This document shows positions 32,721-44,083 of a stretch of 64,000 nt of DNA, piece after piece. A model generated the notes under the pieces. The model did not search any database. It worked only from the letters and a program-made list of their open reading frames with translations, and had not been told where the DNA came from. The DNA is taken from contig BGZK01001576.1 in the NCBI GenBank assembly GCA_005406025.1, positions 1 through 64,000 on the forward strand, read 5' to 3'. The stretch is from Eumeta japonica. Taxonomy: Eukaryota > Arthropoda > Insecta > Lepidoptera > Psychidae. How positions within the stretch are numbered: the stretch's first letter is position 1; each line of letters opens with the position of its first letter. A program made the position numbers and the translations under genes.

Positions 32721-33300
32721 GTCGTTTCATTCAAAAGCCAATTTTGGTAAAATATTTGAAAAAGGTAATTTTTATGTATTACTAATAATTTCAGAAAAGA
32801 ATGCTGACAATTTCGAGCTTTAAAATATATAATAATGTTTCCGTGTCTGCCGTGCTCGAAAAAGTTATTGCTCAAAACAATGCGGAAAGTTTTGGGGTTG
32901 GCCTGAAGGTCAACCTTTGCCCCAGTTTGTTTTGCGAAATTTATCTTGTTTTTCAAATCTATGTTTTTATTTTACTAATAAAAAAGTAATATTTATTAAA
33001 TTTCATAATGATAATAAAAATTTTATTGTGTCTGTGGTAGGTAGGTACAAAAGGTTTTATATACCTAGAAAAGTTTACTTCTTATGAGTGACAGCACGTT
33101 AAATCAGTGAGCGGTTGGCAATTGTATACACAAGATATTCAATGAGGACATCTATTAGTTGAAGTAAGAGTGGTTTTTAAGATTGCGTGTAAGAATATAG
33201 CACGTTCAAATACTAAATGCATTGAATATTTGCTTAAGATGTCACCTCTATTTTTGTCAATTTACTTTCAATTAGATTCAAAGCAAAATACGTAGAGCAC
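32721..33300. other. Unassigned DNA
   Basis: Nothing recognisable; overlapping open frames on both strands at 32714-32989 carry no motif. Confidence 0.5.
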
Positions 33301-33365
33301 TGGTCAAGAAAAACTGGCCAAGAGCATGTCGGACTTTGGTCATTATAGGGTTCTGAAGCCATTAT
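33301..33365 (+). repeat. Fragment of the GGCCAAG...GTCGGAC...AGGGTTC repeat
   Basis: 'ACTGGCCAAGAGCATGTCGG' then 'ACTTTGGTCATTATAGGGTT' then CTGAAGCC keeps the order of the common moth repeat. Only the 5' part is present. Confidence 0.55.
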
Positions 33366-34090
33366 TGCAAAGAAGTTGTTACACTTTTTCTACGTTTCCC
33401 GCACAGAATAGTTATAAACACTTTAGTCGCCTATAACTAAAAAACAAGTATGTATGTCGGCTATAACTATTAAACTAGTGTAAACTAAAGTTCATTAGCA
33501 AATTAGTTCATGTCACTTACGTCCTTTTATGGAGAAGCGTAATTTTTCGGCAATAACTCAAAAATAGTATATCCAACCACGTTCAAAATAATTTTCATTA
33601 AAAGTATTTATTAAGCGTTATCTTCGCTATTTTTTATATTTTTTGGACATATGGCTTAGAAAATAGAGGGTGGGAACACAATTTCTGTAAATTTCGGAGC
33701 GATTATTTTCGAAATTATCGAAATGTTTTTAAAAGAATTGTCGAAATATATATACCACACGGTAATGTTTGGTAAAAAATTTTTTTTCAGCTTCTGTTGT
33801 ATGTATGAAGTGTCTCCCCGAGAAACATTTATTGTATTTATTTAACTACCAAATAAAGTTGTACCTAAAACACTATAAGTCTACTCAATATTCGTCTTGT
33901 GTTTTTTGTATAAAATTCCTGTGAGATACGGAAGGACATGAAGAAACTAAGAGTTCCGTTTTTGTCATTTTGACTCAGATCCCTAAAAACTGGAGACTGA
34001 CTTCGTAGTCTAAGGTCACGTACAAGCGAAGGAAATGACGTGAAATTTGCGATTTCAATAGAATTAAGTGGTTGTCGCATTACTTCTCAT
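33366..34090. other. Unassigned AT-rich DNA
   Basis: Nothing recognisable. The minus frame 33865-34080 (71 codons) has no known domain. Confidence 0.5.
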
Positions 34091-34129
34091 ACATTTAAAG
34101 TAATAAAAACACAATATGTTTACTTTCCC

Positions 34130-34325
34130 CTCCAGCACCCTACTCCCTAACCCACACCTCCTTCAGCAGCTCTTGCCGCCATCAGTTATTCTATTCCTAT
34201 TCAAGAGGCTGGCAACTTAATGGTGACTTCTCTGGTGTTGCGAGTGTCCATAGGCGGCGGTGACCATCTGCTTTTTAATGGCTCGCATGCTCGTTTGCCC
34301 ATCGACCTGCTTTAAAAAAAAATTG
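34130..34325 (+). mobile_element. Lepidopteran-type LINE 3' tail (best copy)
   Basis: 'GGCTGGCAACTTAATGGTGA', 'TCTGGTGTTGCGAGTGTCCA', 'TAGGCGGCGGTGACCATCTG', 'GGCTCGCATGCTCGTTTGCC' and finally A9 at 34313-34321 reproduce the 3' end of a widespread group of lepidopteran LINEs and the SINEs that share their tails. The pyrimidine-rich, C-rich stretch at 34130-34190 belongs to the same untranslated tail. It is 5'-truncated. The next 50 bp ('TTTTGGACTAAAGTCTATAT' and so on) resemble the RTE tail GGACTAGCGTCCATCCGCGT, so another fragment may abut it. Confidence 0.75.
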
Positions 34326-36312
34326 TGGCTGAATGGTCTTTTGGACTAAAGTCTATATGCGTGAACATATAGACCGGTAATTAAATTGTTATTGTTGATG
34401 ATTGAAAAGTATTGACGAACTTTATAATTCTACTGTGATTTTAGTGATATTTTAAAATAGATGGTTTAAATATAAATGAGGAAAACACGAAGATAGCGGG
34501 TTTGGAAGCTAATAAACTTCCAAAAGTTTATGAAAATATAAATTCACTTTTCATATCTATCTAAAATCAACTTACATAATGCAATGTGTGAATTTTTTTT
34601 TTTGGTTTTCAGCTTTAATCTAAAGAGTCACCCTTATTTTTTTGCAATTCCTTTACTTACTTATATGACGGTTATTATAAGACACCTGCTTGTATAATTT
34701 TACCAAATTCGATGAAAGAATGACGGAGTTACAAGGGCGGATGTACAAACGTACATATTAATGGTCGGACACACGGACAGGGCGAAACTTTAAGGGTTTT
34801 CTTTCGTTGTTGAAAACAGAACCTTAATAAAAATAAAAGCAAATGTACGCGGAGGACGAGACTTATGAATTGCAAATTGGTGTATAGGTTTCTATACATT
34901 TGTAAATATTTATCTACACCGCAGTCCGATGTATTACTATTGGTACTTCAGCATTATATATTGGTACCTACCTAAAGTCATCGTGATCGGTGTGTGCGGT
35001 CATGAGGTAACAGTAATAAATCCGTCCCAAATTATTAAATGATTGCAAAAAAAAAAAAACTAATAGAGAGAAAGGCCATTGTTCGTCAACAAACGACGGA
35101 GCCGAATTTGTATTTCTTGCCTTCGTTATTATAAAATTAGCGGGCAACTTCGCCCTCCGCGTAATTAACTCGAGCAAAAAATTTCGCCCGATACGCAAGT
35201 CAGCTATCGCCGGGTCGGCGTCCATTGCGCATGCCTGTGCCGCCGAAAGCTCTCTGCGTTAAGTGCTTTCAAAACAACCCAAAAGCGGACACACGAAAAT
35301 GTACTTTGAAATATATAAAAATAAGGTCAATTTTCGGTCGTGCCGCCAAAAACCAGTGGCCGCGGTAACAAATAACTCCGGGGGTTTGATATGAAGCTGT
35401 ACGATACTCCTGAACGATGGCAGCGTGTTGAAGTGTGAATGAGATAGGTGTTGAGGAATTACTCTGATTTTTTTTTATGATTATTACCCGTGATAAAGGA
35501 TGTCGGCGATCCGTAAGGCTCGGCGGTGCTTCGGGCCGAGAGCACTCTGCGCTGTTAAAGCGATCGCTCTAGCTTGCTTGAATATTTTGCGATCGATCCA
35601 AGGGGTATTTAAAAAAAGTAATAGTAGTTTCTAAACTTTAGTAAAATTTTTTGAACTCTCGATTGCGTTAGCATCCGTGGATCGTTGTCGTCTTAGAAAG
35701 CTGAATATTTTTTTTAAAGTTGAGACTTATAGTTGTTAGTAAAGAAAAAGAAAATACAATAAGTATGTAGCTGCCTCATTTGAATATCACGATTGGATTT
35801 CAGAAGAATCCAACTGATATTTTAGTTTCTTAATAAAATATTAAATTTCTAAACAAATACGTAAAAACTTAAAACGCACTCAGTTATTGTCTCTTTTATT
35901 CAGAGATTATTTGTAAAAAATATATATCTAAGAAATGAGCTTTTATTGCGGCCTTAACAAATGTGGCTCTACTTGAGAATTCACATACGCTATTTACCAT
36001 AATTCAGCAATTAAGCCCTATAGTTCTGTTTTGAACATTAATACTAAACCAACCCTATTTACTGAAACAAAATACGCGTACAAATGAATTTGTCGCGGGT
36101 CGATTGTGAAATATGTATAATTGAAAATTTCCTAGACCCTTTGTCAAAAGTCGTTTTTCATTGCATTTATGAAAACATTTTTAACAAATCAAAATTGAAA
36201 TGAAAATATAATTATTATGAATCCTGATTTAAAGAAAACGATAGCTCGGTAAAGTAGTTTTTACTAATTGTCTTAGTAGTGTTCATAATTTTTAGCGATA
36301 GATAGCAGACAT
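34326..36312. other. Unassigned DNA with a repeat trace (34690-34810) and GC-richer patches
   Basis: 34690-34810 holds 'CAAATTCGATGAAAGAATGA...CGTACATATTAATGGTCGGA...GGACAGGGCGAAACTTTAAG', the order of the 3' half of dispersed lepidopteran repeats that end in GGACGGACAGGG. 35090-35260 and 35480-35600 are GC-richer and may be regulatory ('AGCGATCGCTCTAGC', 'GCGATCGATCC'). The minus frame 34968-35225 (85 codons, 'ADLRIGRNFLLELITRRAKL') covers the first patch and has no domain I recognise. Confidence 0.35.
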
Positions 36313-36402
36313 GAAATTTTTCAAAATGTCTCGCGGGGCGGATCAAATCTTGCAGCGGGCCGCAAGCAGCCTGTGGGCCGGTGGTTGCCCACACATGGTT
36401 TA
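36313..36402 (-). mobile_element. hAT-like element fragment
   Basis: On the minus strand: 'TGTGTGGGCAACCACCGGCC', 'CACAGGCTGCTTGCGGCCCG'. This follows the CAGGGGTGGGCAAC...GGCCCGCGGGC...GCGGCCC terminal sequence seen in many animal hAT elements (recalled). Only about 90 bp are visible and no transposase, so it is a truncated non-autonomous end. Confidence 0.55.
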
Positions 36403-36539
36403 AATGGATATTAAACTCAAAAGTCACGTGTGTATTTTCGATACAGACTTATAATAATGCATTCCTGAATACGACTCTATAATTACGCTTATTTGCAAAA
36501 ATTGAAAGAAGAAAATCCCTCTTGGTGTCCCCATGGTAC

Positions 36540-38420
36540 AGCCCTAACATTTAAGCGGATGCGTCTTTGCATAAGAGGATATTCGGGCGGTCAAAGAAAT
36601 GGTACGAAGCAATATTTCAAACTGAGTTTTTAAAGTACAAGTCGATAATTCAAAAGTATAAATATAATGAAATAGTTTGACATTTAAATTTCGTGGGCAG
36701 GATTATGATCGTGAATCCAATGAGGATTGGACACGGCACTTTCTTGTTCAAAGCCGACGCTTTTAACTACTGAGCTGCCGTCCAAACTGTCAGGCGTCAC
36801 CGGCTGTACAGGTAGAAAATATTCCAAACGTTTGCAAAAAATATAATCGTCATCGTCAACAATTCATTTTATCGATCGGACGTGCCGTTCGTGTCTGTAA
36901 GCAGCCTGGCTAATTTTTATTCAAAATTAGCGGTCACCCGCCCGCTTCGCTGGGCGTAAATCTAAATTTAGCAATTTTTTTTTATTATTCAAATGTGCTC
37001 CCGGTTTCGCTCCCGTAAACATAGCATAAATCCCTTCATCTTCTACATCGGCCGATTCTTCTCACAATTTTGATCGCGCTCGTGCTCTTGTTCTAGACGT
37101 CTGTTCCGGTTCCACTGCCGGGCTGGTCCCTATCTTGCTCTCGATCACAATACAGGTTTCGATATCGATCTTTGTCCTCCTTTGGACATTAGTGGTGGTG
37201 ATAAGAAATTACTATTTATAAAGCGACGGACATCCAAACGAATATAATATTATAAGAATCCTGAAACCATCTCTAAGTGATTCCGCATCGTACGGTAAAA
37301 GTCCCATACAGACACATTCAGTAATTTTTAATAGATTACGTTACAAAGAAAACCATTCTCATTATATATATTATAGCAGTTAACCGCCTGATCCTCTGAG
37401 CGTTGACGTTAGTTAGTGTTGTTACATGTTACATGTTAATGTAACAATATTTTTTTTATGATTCAGATATGCCTGTGTACTCGTGTCTGCGTAGAATCAA
37501 TCCCTTCATTTTAATATTAGCCGTTCTCGCTGTCAATTATGCTCCCCAACACGGTCCTGTTATCGGTATCAATTCTGGATCCATTGTCAGCTCCAATACC
37601 GGTCCTGCTACTCCGATACCGCTATCGGGTGACAATTTTTTTGTGGCCGTGGTTGTTAGTAATGCTCCAATTACAATCAGTTCAACAGTGAGCGTATGGC
37701 AAAGGTCCATTCAAACATACTTTTACGTTTTTGATAAAATACATTGACAATGTGCATGTCATCAAATTGAAAAAAAAGTATATAACAATAAGAGACTGGA
37801 CTGCCATAGCGATTTGAATCAGATATAAAATGACTTTGACTAACGACACGTTGCCGACCTAACCATGTGCTGTCTTGATTTCCAGTTAAAATTTCTAAAA
37901 TAGCAGATACTGAAAGTGAAAGTTTACTAGAGATAAGTCAGGGTTTATAATTATATACTGTTTGCCTTTGAGAAAAAGAACAAATGATATACGCAAATTC
38001 AGTCAAATTCACTCCCTTTAGTTTCTGTCCCGTTATCGAAGATGGCCATGCATACGAAAGATGTATGAGCAAAAGAAATTTATTGAAAAAAATTTTTTTT
38101 GTCAATTTTCATATTTTTTATGTCATTCTGCCATTCGGGGCGGAGAAAAATCCAACAAATCAAAGATCAAAAGAATGTATACAGCCGTTATTGAGTAATA
38201 AATGGAGTAACTAACACGGCTTTGTTATATATATATATATATAGCAATATACATAGCGATTATAAATGCTTAAAAATGCTTAAATTGAATTTCTGCTCTA
38301 TAAACAAAATGCTCGGGCTTGTATCTTAATAAAACAAGAGTAATATTACTAGCTCTAAACTAAACACAAAATTAATGAATTAACAATATTCCTTCTCCTA
38401 TTTCGCTATAGGGACTTGGA
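36540..38420 (-). mobile_element. tRNA-module repeat, copy 2, split by a nested insertion
   Basis: The segments 36540-36927 and 38250-38420 together align with copy 1 (13310-13890). Shared features are 'GGATATT.GGGC', 'CAAACTGAGTTT'/'CAAACCGAGTTT', 'TTGACATTTAAATT', the A-box complement at 36757-36778, 'ATTCCAAACGTTTGCAA', 'TTCATTTTATCGAT', 'TTTTTATTCAAAATTA', then after the break 'TTACTAGCTCTAAACTAAA' and 'TTCTCCTATTTCGCTAT'. The 1.3 kb between them is absent from copy 1 and is described separately. The B box is degraded, so this copy is probably dead as a pol III unit. Confidence 0.7.
36928..38249 (-). mobile_element. Nested RTE-like fragments with cryptic minisatellites
   Basis: The inserted DNA starts (plus strand) with GCGGTCACCCGCCCGCTTCG, whose complement CGAAGCGGGCGGGTGACCGC resembles a common RTE-type 3' tail. 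It therefore lies in minus orientation with its 3' end at about 36928. Two tracts of the dispersed motif lie inside: 37070-37180 and 37530-37640, each preceded on the plus strand by 'CCCTTCAT'. A T8 run at 37449-37456 may be the poly(A) end of a second fragment. The insertion ends in a TA repeat (38228-38243). The 92-codon plus frame starting at 37469 is a by-product of the low-complexity tract. Confidence 0.55.
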
Positions 38421-38582
38421 CATACAAAGTGGGGGAAATTTTTTTTCGAATTTTATAAATTTTATGATAATATTTATCATATTTTATTGACATTTAACTA
38501 TAATATATGCCACTTTGTTCAACAACTTGTTGTAATTTTGTAGGTAGTGATAATCCCATAGCTGTAGACATTTTGATATAAT

Positions 38583-39800
38583 CTTGCGAAGAAGAATGGA
38601 TCGCATTAGATTAGAGCGAATCAGATATTAAAATTCCTATTGATGAACTTCATCGATTTCCAGATGGATACTGAAAGCCTTGCACGGAGTGAAGAACGCA
38701 GGGTTGACGAAAGAAATTAATTGAGAAAGGAGGATTTATTTTAAGAAGAGCTTAAGATTTATACAACAATAAGCTAATTATACTCGGGAGACACGCTTAA
38801 ACAAGATATGAACTATTCATTACAACAGGGACCATAATGAATGGACCACATTAGCGCAGAGCAAAGAAACGACTAAAAAAGCTATTGATGAACTTTATCA
38901 ACTAGTAGAAATGGACACTGAAAACCTACACCACGCAAAGGAAATAAAGAATGAAAGATTAAAGGAAGATAAGAATTAGAAAAGTTTTTCTTTTAAGAAG
39001 AGTTCAACACCACCTAATAGATATTGCTTAAGATCAAAGACAAAAAATAAGTTGAACACTCTAGTTACACATGAGATAATTGCAAAGACAAGAATGAGCT
39101 ATGACAGTAGTAAGTAATAAAAATGGGCTGCACGAAATTAATAAGGTTATAGCTGAACTTTGTTGGTTCTAACTGAAACTAGAGACTACAAAGATTGTGG
39201 ATAATCTTTACCAATTCTCAAAAAACGGACATTGAGATCTGCACTAAAGGGAGAAAAATAAGAATAAAAGATTAAAGGAAGAAGGAAATTAGGAAATTAG
39301 GATTTCTTTCAAAACAAAAGCTCGACATCATCTACTACTACAACAGAAAGAAAAATTAGACGTTCTAGTTACACATGAGAGTCTTGGGTAGACCGAGCTA
39401 TTACAACAGAAACCAAGAAGTAAAGGCGATTATAGTACAGAGCAAAGCGGAAACTTAAAAGGCTGTCGATGACATTTGTCAAGTTCTTAACGGTCGCTAA
39501 AACTTCTTCACCAAGCTGAGAACATAAACAATGAAAGATCGACTGAAGGAAAATCCAGAAAGGATTTGTTTAAGAGCTCGACACCATCTACTCAACTCTG
39601 CTTTAAGTTCTTCTATAACAGAAAGTTATTCGCACTTGGGATATTCGCTTAACAAGACAGTAGTTTTTACAACAGGAATCAAGAAGAATAAACGACATTA
39701 GCATAAAGTACAGTAGAAATTAGAAAGGCTGCAGATGAACTATTCCAACTCTCAGAAATGGACGTCAAAGCCTTTACCAAACAAACGAAACGAAGAACGA
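38583..39800 (+). repeat. Old tandem repeat, unit about 265 bp, about five copies, coding-like
   Basis: A phrase like 'GCTGTTGATGAACTTTATCA...GAAATGGACACTGAAAACCT...CACCAAGCAAAGGAAATAAA' recurs near 38638, 38882, 39199, 39464 and 39730 (spacings 244, 317, 265 and 266). Other shared blocks are 'TTTTAAGAAGAGCTCGACAC', 'CACTCTAGTTACACATGAGA', 'TTACAACAGGAACCAAGAAG' and 'ATTAGCACAGAGCAAAGC'. In the second unit about 50 codons are open and encode 'KKAIDELYQLVEMDTENLHH' followed by a charged helix-like stretch ending in KEDKN and a stop. All units carry stops or indels. It may be the remains of a gene with internal repeats, or a satellite that resembles one. No family recognised. Confidence 0.65.
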
Positions 39801-40660
39801 AAGAGAAACAAAAGAAACATACCTTCCCCACTATATTTATTGACATACTATAGTATCTATTACCTATCCCGAATCCAGTTTCTGGCTAAAGGTTGCACGA
39901 ATAGCGGCTGGCTCTACACTCCCATCAATCCTAATCCAAGCTAGAACCTACACTCCCCCCGATATTTACGCTCCCTTTGGTGTATCAGGATTTGTCCTTT
40001 TCAGTCATTGCGACTGGCTGAAACTTGAGCGAGCGATGATGATGATGATGATGAATCTTGCGTTTTGTGTACGGCGGATGCCCAACTTAGGATCAACGAC
40101 AGCACTCGTCTAGCGGCGCCGTCGCTGTATGAGGTTGAGCGGAGGTTGACGCTAGGGACATAACATTTTTAAACACCATCTTGGCATTCATCCCCTAGCA
40201 CGTTTCTCACCTTATATTGGATTGAGTCAAACCAAAACTCGCTTAAGTTAATGTTGTGCTATACAGTATATAGTTGTGACATACACGAGTATTTTTCAGT
40301 TTTTTACTTTAGATTTTACAAATTCTTATAATTTCCAAATTTCTTTTAAAATTTTTAGATGTAACTATTTTCTTTGTACTTTCAAAACTCATTTATTTTC
40401 AAAAAATTTTTCAAATTTAGGTATTTAAATTATTTTCCCAAAATGATAAATTTTATGATATAACAATTTATTTTTTTTTAAGTTTTCAATTGCTTCGAAA
40501 TATTACAAAAGTTCAGAAATTCTTTTTTTTTAATTTTGTTTTTAAAAACTCAAAATCGTCAGTCAAATTTTAAAGTAAATGAGACATCTGTGATTGATGA
40601 AAATCACGCTCAAAGATTCCGTTACATGCACATAGTTCAAGCACATAAAAAATAGATACA
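39801..40660. other. Unassigned DNA with a short GAT microsatellite
   Basis: 40035-40052 is (GAT)6. 40060-40160 is GC-richer. The rest is AT-rich with nothing I can name. The plus frame 39735-39944 begins in the last degenerate 265-bp unit and runs on without a domain. Confidence 0.45.
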
Positions 40661-40669
40661 AACTAGACG

Positions 40670-40800
40670 GTAACTTTGTTCACTTCCGTCCGACTTCGTT
40701 TACTTGTACACCAATAGATGGCGTTAGTGTATATAAGCTGCTGTCAGCGAAATGATCTCTATTGTAGAGAAAATATAAACGTGGCCACGTCAAAAATTAA
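40670..40800. repeat. Diverged relative of the 14-kb palindrome's spacer
   Basis: 'ACTTCGTTTACTTGTACACC', 'AATAGATGGCGTTAGTG' and 'GCTGTCAGCGAAATGATCTC' correspond to 'AATTTCGTTCACTTATGCAC', 'CAACAGATGCTGTCAGTG' and 'GAACGAAATAACTCCTATT' at 14513-14577. No long inverted arms flank it here, though 'GGCCACGTCAAAA' at 40787 resembles the GTTGTCACGTCAAAA boundary. Confidence 0.45.
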
Positions 40801-41940
40801 AGCAATAAAAATCCGATTACGGATTAAATAACTAGCTTTAGTGAAAGGCAATGTATATTGAGCTGCAAATCCATAACAAGTGTTAATTTGTCATACGTTT
40901 ATTTGTGTATTAATCGTTAATTTTATTTCAAAACTGAAAACCTTACGGTTTTAACAGTTCAGCGATCGTAATTACCTCTCAATGTAAAACGTGGCTTATT
41001 TATAGCTTTTTGGTTGTTTAATTAGAAGTCATATTTTAGTTTTATAACTTTTGTATTTATTTCGTACATTTTGGTGGCCTATTTAATCATATACGAATTC
41101 CAGACTCATGAAATTTTAATTAAATTGAGAAAGTTTATTTTGTAATACCCTTTTATTAGTCACAATAATAGTTTTTAATCTATATAAATTATTAATTTTC
41201 GAAAGCTCGCAATTAATGCATTTCATTTGATATCAAACTCGATACATTCGAGAGGTATTTCTTGTTGCTTACAATAATTCATAGGTCACGACTGCTTTGT
41301 TAGATTTATAATGATGGAACAAAGTTTATAATGCGCGGGACTCTAAAGCGCAGTCAGCGTTACCTAATTTGTCCAAGCTTGATAAGTACCTGATAAGTAC
41401 ACAAAACAGATGAAGATTTGCATGCATAGGCCGCTAAAATCTTGGCTTTCCGTAGTCTAATAAGAAAGCATCCTTGATCTTAAATACTCCAGCCAATCGC
41501 TATCTCAAAGAAGTAACTAGTTCTCTCTCCAATAAATATTTACAGGTAGAAAACATAATTTACTGTCAGGAAATTGGGACAAGAACTTAAAGGACGAAAT
41601 CCATTACATTTCTATTAAAGGGAATCAATCGACTTCCATTCTCCTAAAAGAATTGCTTTCGGGGTTCTGTTAAAATTTACCGCCTGAAAATAAAAAAAAA
41701 AAGATTTATAAATGAAATCTTTTTAATTCATTCGAGGCGTAATCTTATTGTCTGCCGGCGGGATTCGTTTACAGTCGAATAGTATACTTTAATGAAAACT
41801 CGGAAGAAATATAATTAGCAAAGTTGGCCAAGCGTGAACAAGCTTTGCGTATTAAAGATTTCGGCGTTGATGACAAAATTACAAAAGGGCTATAAGCTGT
41901 CTCAATAGTTGAATAGCTTTTAGAGTTTAATACCTTCGAA
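40801..41940. other. Unassigned AT-rich DNA
   Basis: I see no gene. 'GTTGGCCAAGCGTGAACAAG' at 41824-41843 may be a short trace of the GGCCAAGTG repeat. Confidence 0.45.
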
Positions 41941-42625
41941 TAAAAAAAAGAGCCCTTATAGGATCATACGCTTGCCTGTCTATTCGTTCGTCTGTCATAG
42001 CCCATTCCCTCCGAAACTATTGGACCGATTGAGTTCCTATTTTGTATATATATGTATGTCTGTGATCCGAACAAGAATGTGTAACGTAAAAAAATCTATT
42101 TAAAATATGAGAATCACTTTGAGGGTAAATTAAAAAAAAGTTTCGCAAACTATACCACGTGACATGTGAAATGAAATCGTATTGTGTGGCTTCCGAATAT
42201 ATATTTATTTATAATTGTAAATTAGATAGTTTTATGGTTATTTAAGAAAATAGGCGAAAATTGGCAGTTTCCCTCCATCTTCGAAACTATTGGGCCTAAA
42301 AATTTTAATGCAGGAAAACCTATAGGAATTATTATTTGTTTTGTTTCGGTTAATTTCAATGTCTAGTGTAAACTGACACTCGCCAAGTACACGAGTGCAT
42401 ACTGAGACGGTACCAGGTTATTTTTCTCATTTTTGCTGAATCGTAAAAGCAGTACCATATACAAGTGTCACACTTGATTGCAATGCAAAGTTAAGGAAAA
42501 CAATAAATAAAGTTGGCCAAGTGTGTGTAGGGTTCGTGCTAAAAATTCGCAGACGAATGAATTAAAATAATTTCTTTTAAGTATTTAACACAAATATAGT
42601 GTATTGTAGTGCGGAACCCTAGGTG
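41941..42625. repeat. Cluster of dispersed moth-type repeat fragments
   Basis: 41965-42060 holds 'CGTCTGTCATAGCCCATTCC' and 'CGAAACTATTGGACCGATTG'; 42275-42330 repeats 'CATCTTCGAAACTATTGGGC'. Both read as reversed copies of the 'CAATCGGTCCAATAGTTTCG...GACAGACG' type of repeat. 42510-42625 begins 'GTTGGCCAAGTGTGTGTAGG' then GTTCGTGC and ends 'GCGGAACCCTAGGTGCGCTG', so its two ends form the inverted 'AGGGTTCCG'/'CGGAACCCT' pair characteristic of the GGCCAAGTG family. Confidence 0.5.
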
Positions 42626-43919
42626 CGCTGTGACTCACCATTGTTTTATTTCTTTTACTGTTTGAAAGGGTTTAATTTTCGAACTACCAATCGGATAAAA
42701 AAAACCTTTTAAATTCAAAATATCTTCATTTCATAGATTACAAGATAACACTTGAAATACGTCATAATTTTTTTGCAAATTTACACTTTACCGCTCGTTC
42801 GGAAGGCAGTTTTCCCTCAAGAAGAACGAGCAAGAAATTTAAGAGTAGCTTTTTTCTAATTTGCTCATACGTAGTCAAAGCGAATACAAAACCTTTAAGA
42901 ACGAAATAGCCCGGTAAGAATTCGAGCTACTTACTTCGAGCTACCCATGGATATTTGACTTTTAAATATTCACAAATTGTATAATACCTTTTTTTACTGA
43001 GTGATTGTTTAATAACACCTAAATTTATATAGGGGTAAATCATATGAATTTGTGAATGAATTTGTGATTTTGCTCAGTGGACTAACATGTGAAATCAGTT
43101 CATTTTTATTTCTGACTCTAAGTTGACTATTATTTTTTTTTTACTTATAATAAATTTTTATAAATACAATATTCATATATTCATAAATTTTGTATTTGGT
43201 AATCCTATTCTTAAGGAAGCTTCGTGAATATTTTTTTTTGTTTGTTTGTGCTAATTCTTGGAACTGTCAGTCAAATCCAAAACATTTTTTTTTATTTCAT
43301 AGCCTATTTATTGTGAAAATTTGTTAGTTATTTAGGTAACTTATAATCTTCCATGATTTTTTTACGTATAAACAATCGTAATTTCAGCATTACGCTACGA
43401 CCTTTAGGAGCCAAGCTATAGTCGTTTTTGTTTTACAATTGCAATATACATATATTTACATATATGTATATTATATTTATATGTTACATTTATATATGTA
43501 ACAAAATTCTGCATGAAATTTTGCAACATCATACATCTAAATATTATGTTTAACCAACAAAATTCAATTTTATGTGATAAAAAAGACGGATAGAAGTGAC
43601 AGGTGGGGCCAAAAGCCCCATGCTACTACAAGCGCACTTTACAAATAATGGTACAGGCCAATACTTTTGAAATATATAAGATATCGTTTTATTCTATTAT
43701 TTTTTAAAATAAGAAAATTTAAATGTTTGTTGTCTAATCACGTTTTAATGGCTTAACGAAATTGATTTAAATTTCACAGTAATATAGCTTATACATCAGA
43801 ATGATAGCCAGGTTACGATTTATTAAGGTACTGAATCACGTGCGTGGCTAAGCTTGCGTGAACTTAACATGAATTATTTACTCATGCCCATCGGTTATTG
43901 GTGACATAAATGCTCAAGG
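42626..43919. other. Unassigned AT-rich DNA
   Basis: Nothing recognised apart from a very AT-rich, self-complementary stretch at 43440-43505 made of ATATGTA/TACATAT words. Confidence 0.5.
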
Positions 43920-44083
43920 GAGAGTCGATTTCAAGATTAGTATAGAATCGGAACTGCGAGCAGAACCACGGTCGAGATGAAGAGCTTAGGCAAAAATTAA
44001 AAATACTTGTGGCAGTACTGTACTTTGCTTTCGGTTTTCCTGAGAGTATTTTATCGTAATCGAAGACAGACTGGGGATCTGGA
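43920..44083 (+). repeat. Imperfect copies of the dispersed motif flanking the 76-bp array
   Basis: 'GAGTCGATTTCAAGATTAGT', 'ATAGAATCGGAACTGCGAGC', 'AGAACCACGGTCGAGATGAA' and, near 44060, 'AATCGAAGACAGACTGGGGA' are single irregular copies of the 'GGGACCGAAATCGG' motif directly before the regular array. Confidence 0.5.

Noticed and set aside
34968..35225. 85-codon minus-strand protein
   Set aside because: It overlaps a GC-richer patch. The N-terminal 40 residues look plausible, but the rest is translated poly(A) and AT-rich DNA. No motif or splice context.
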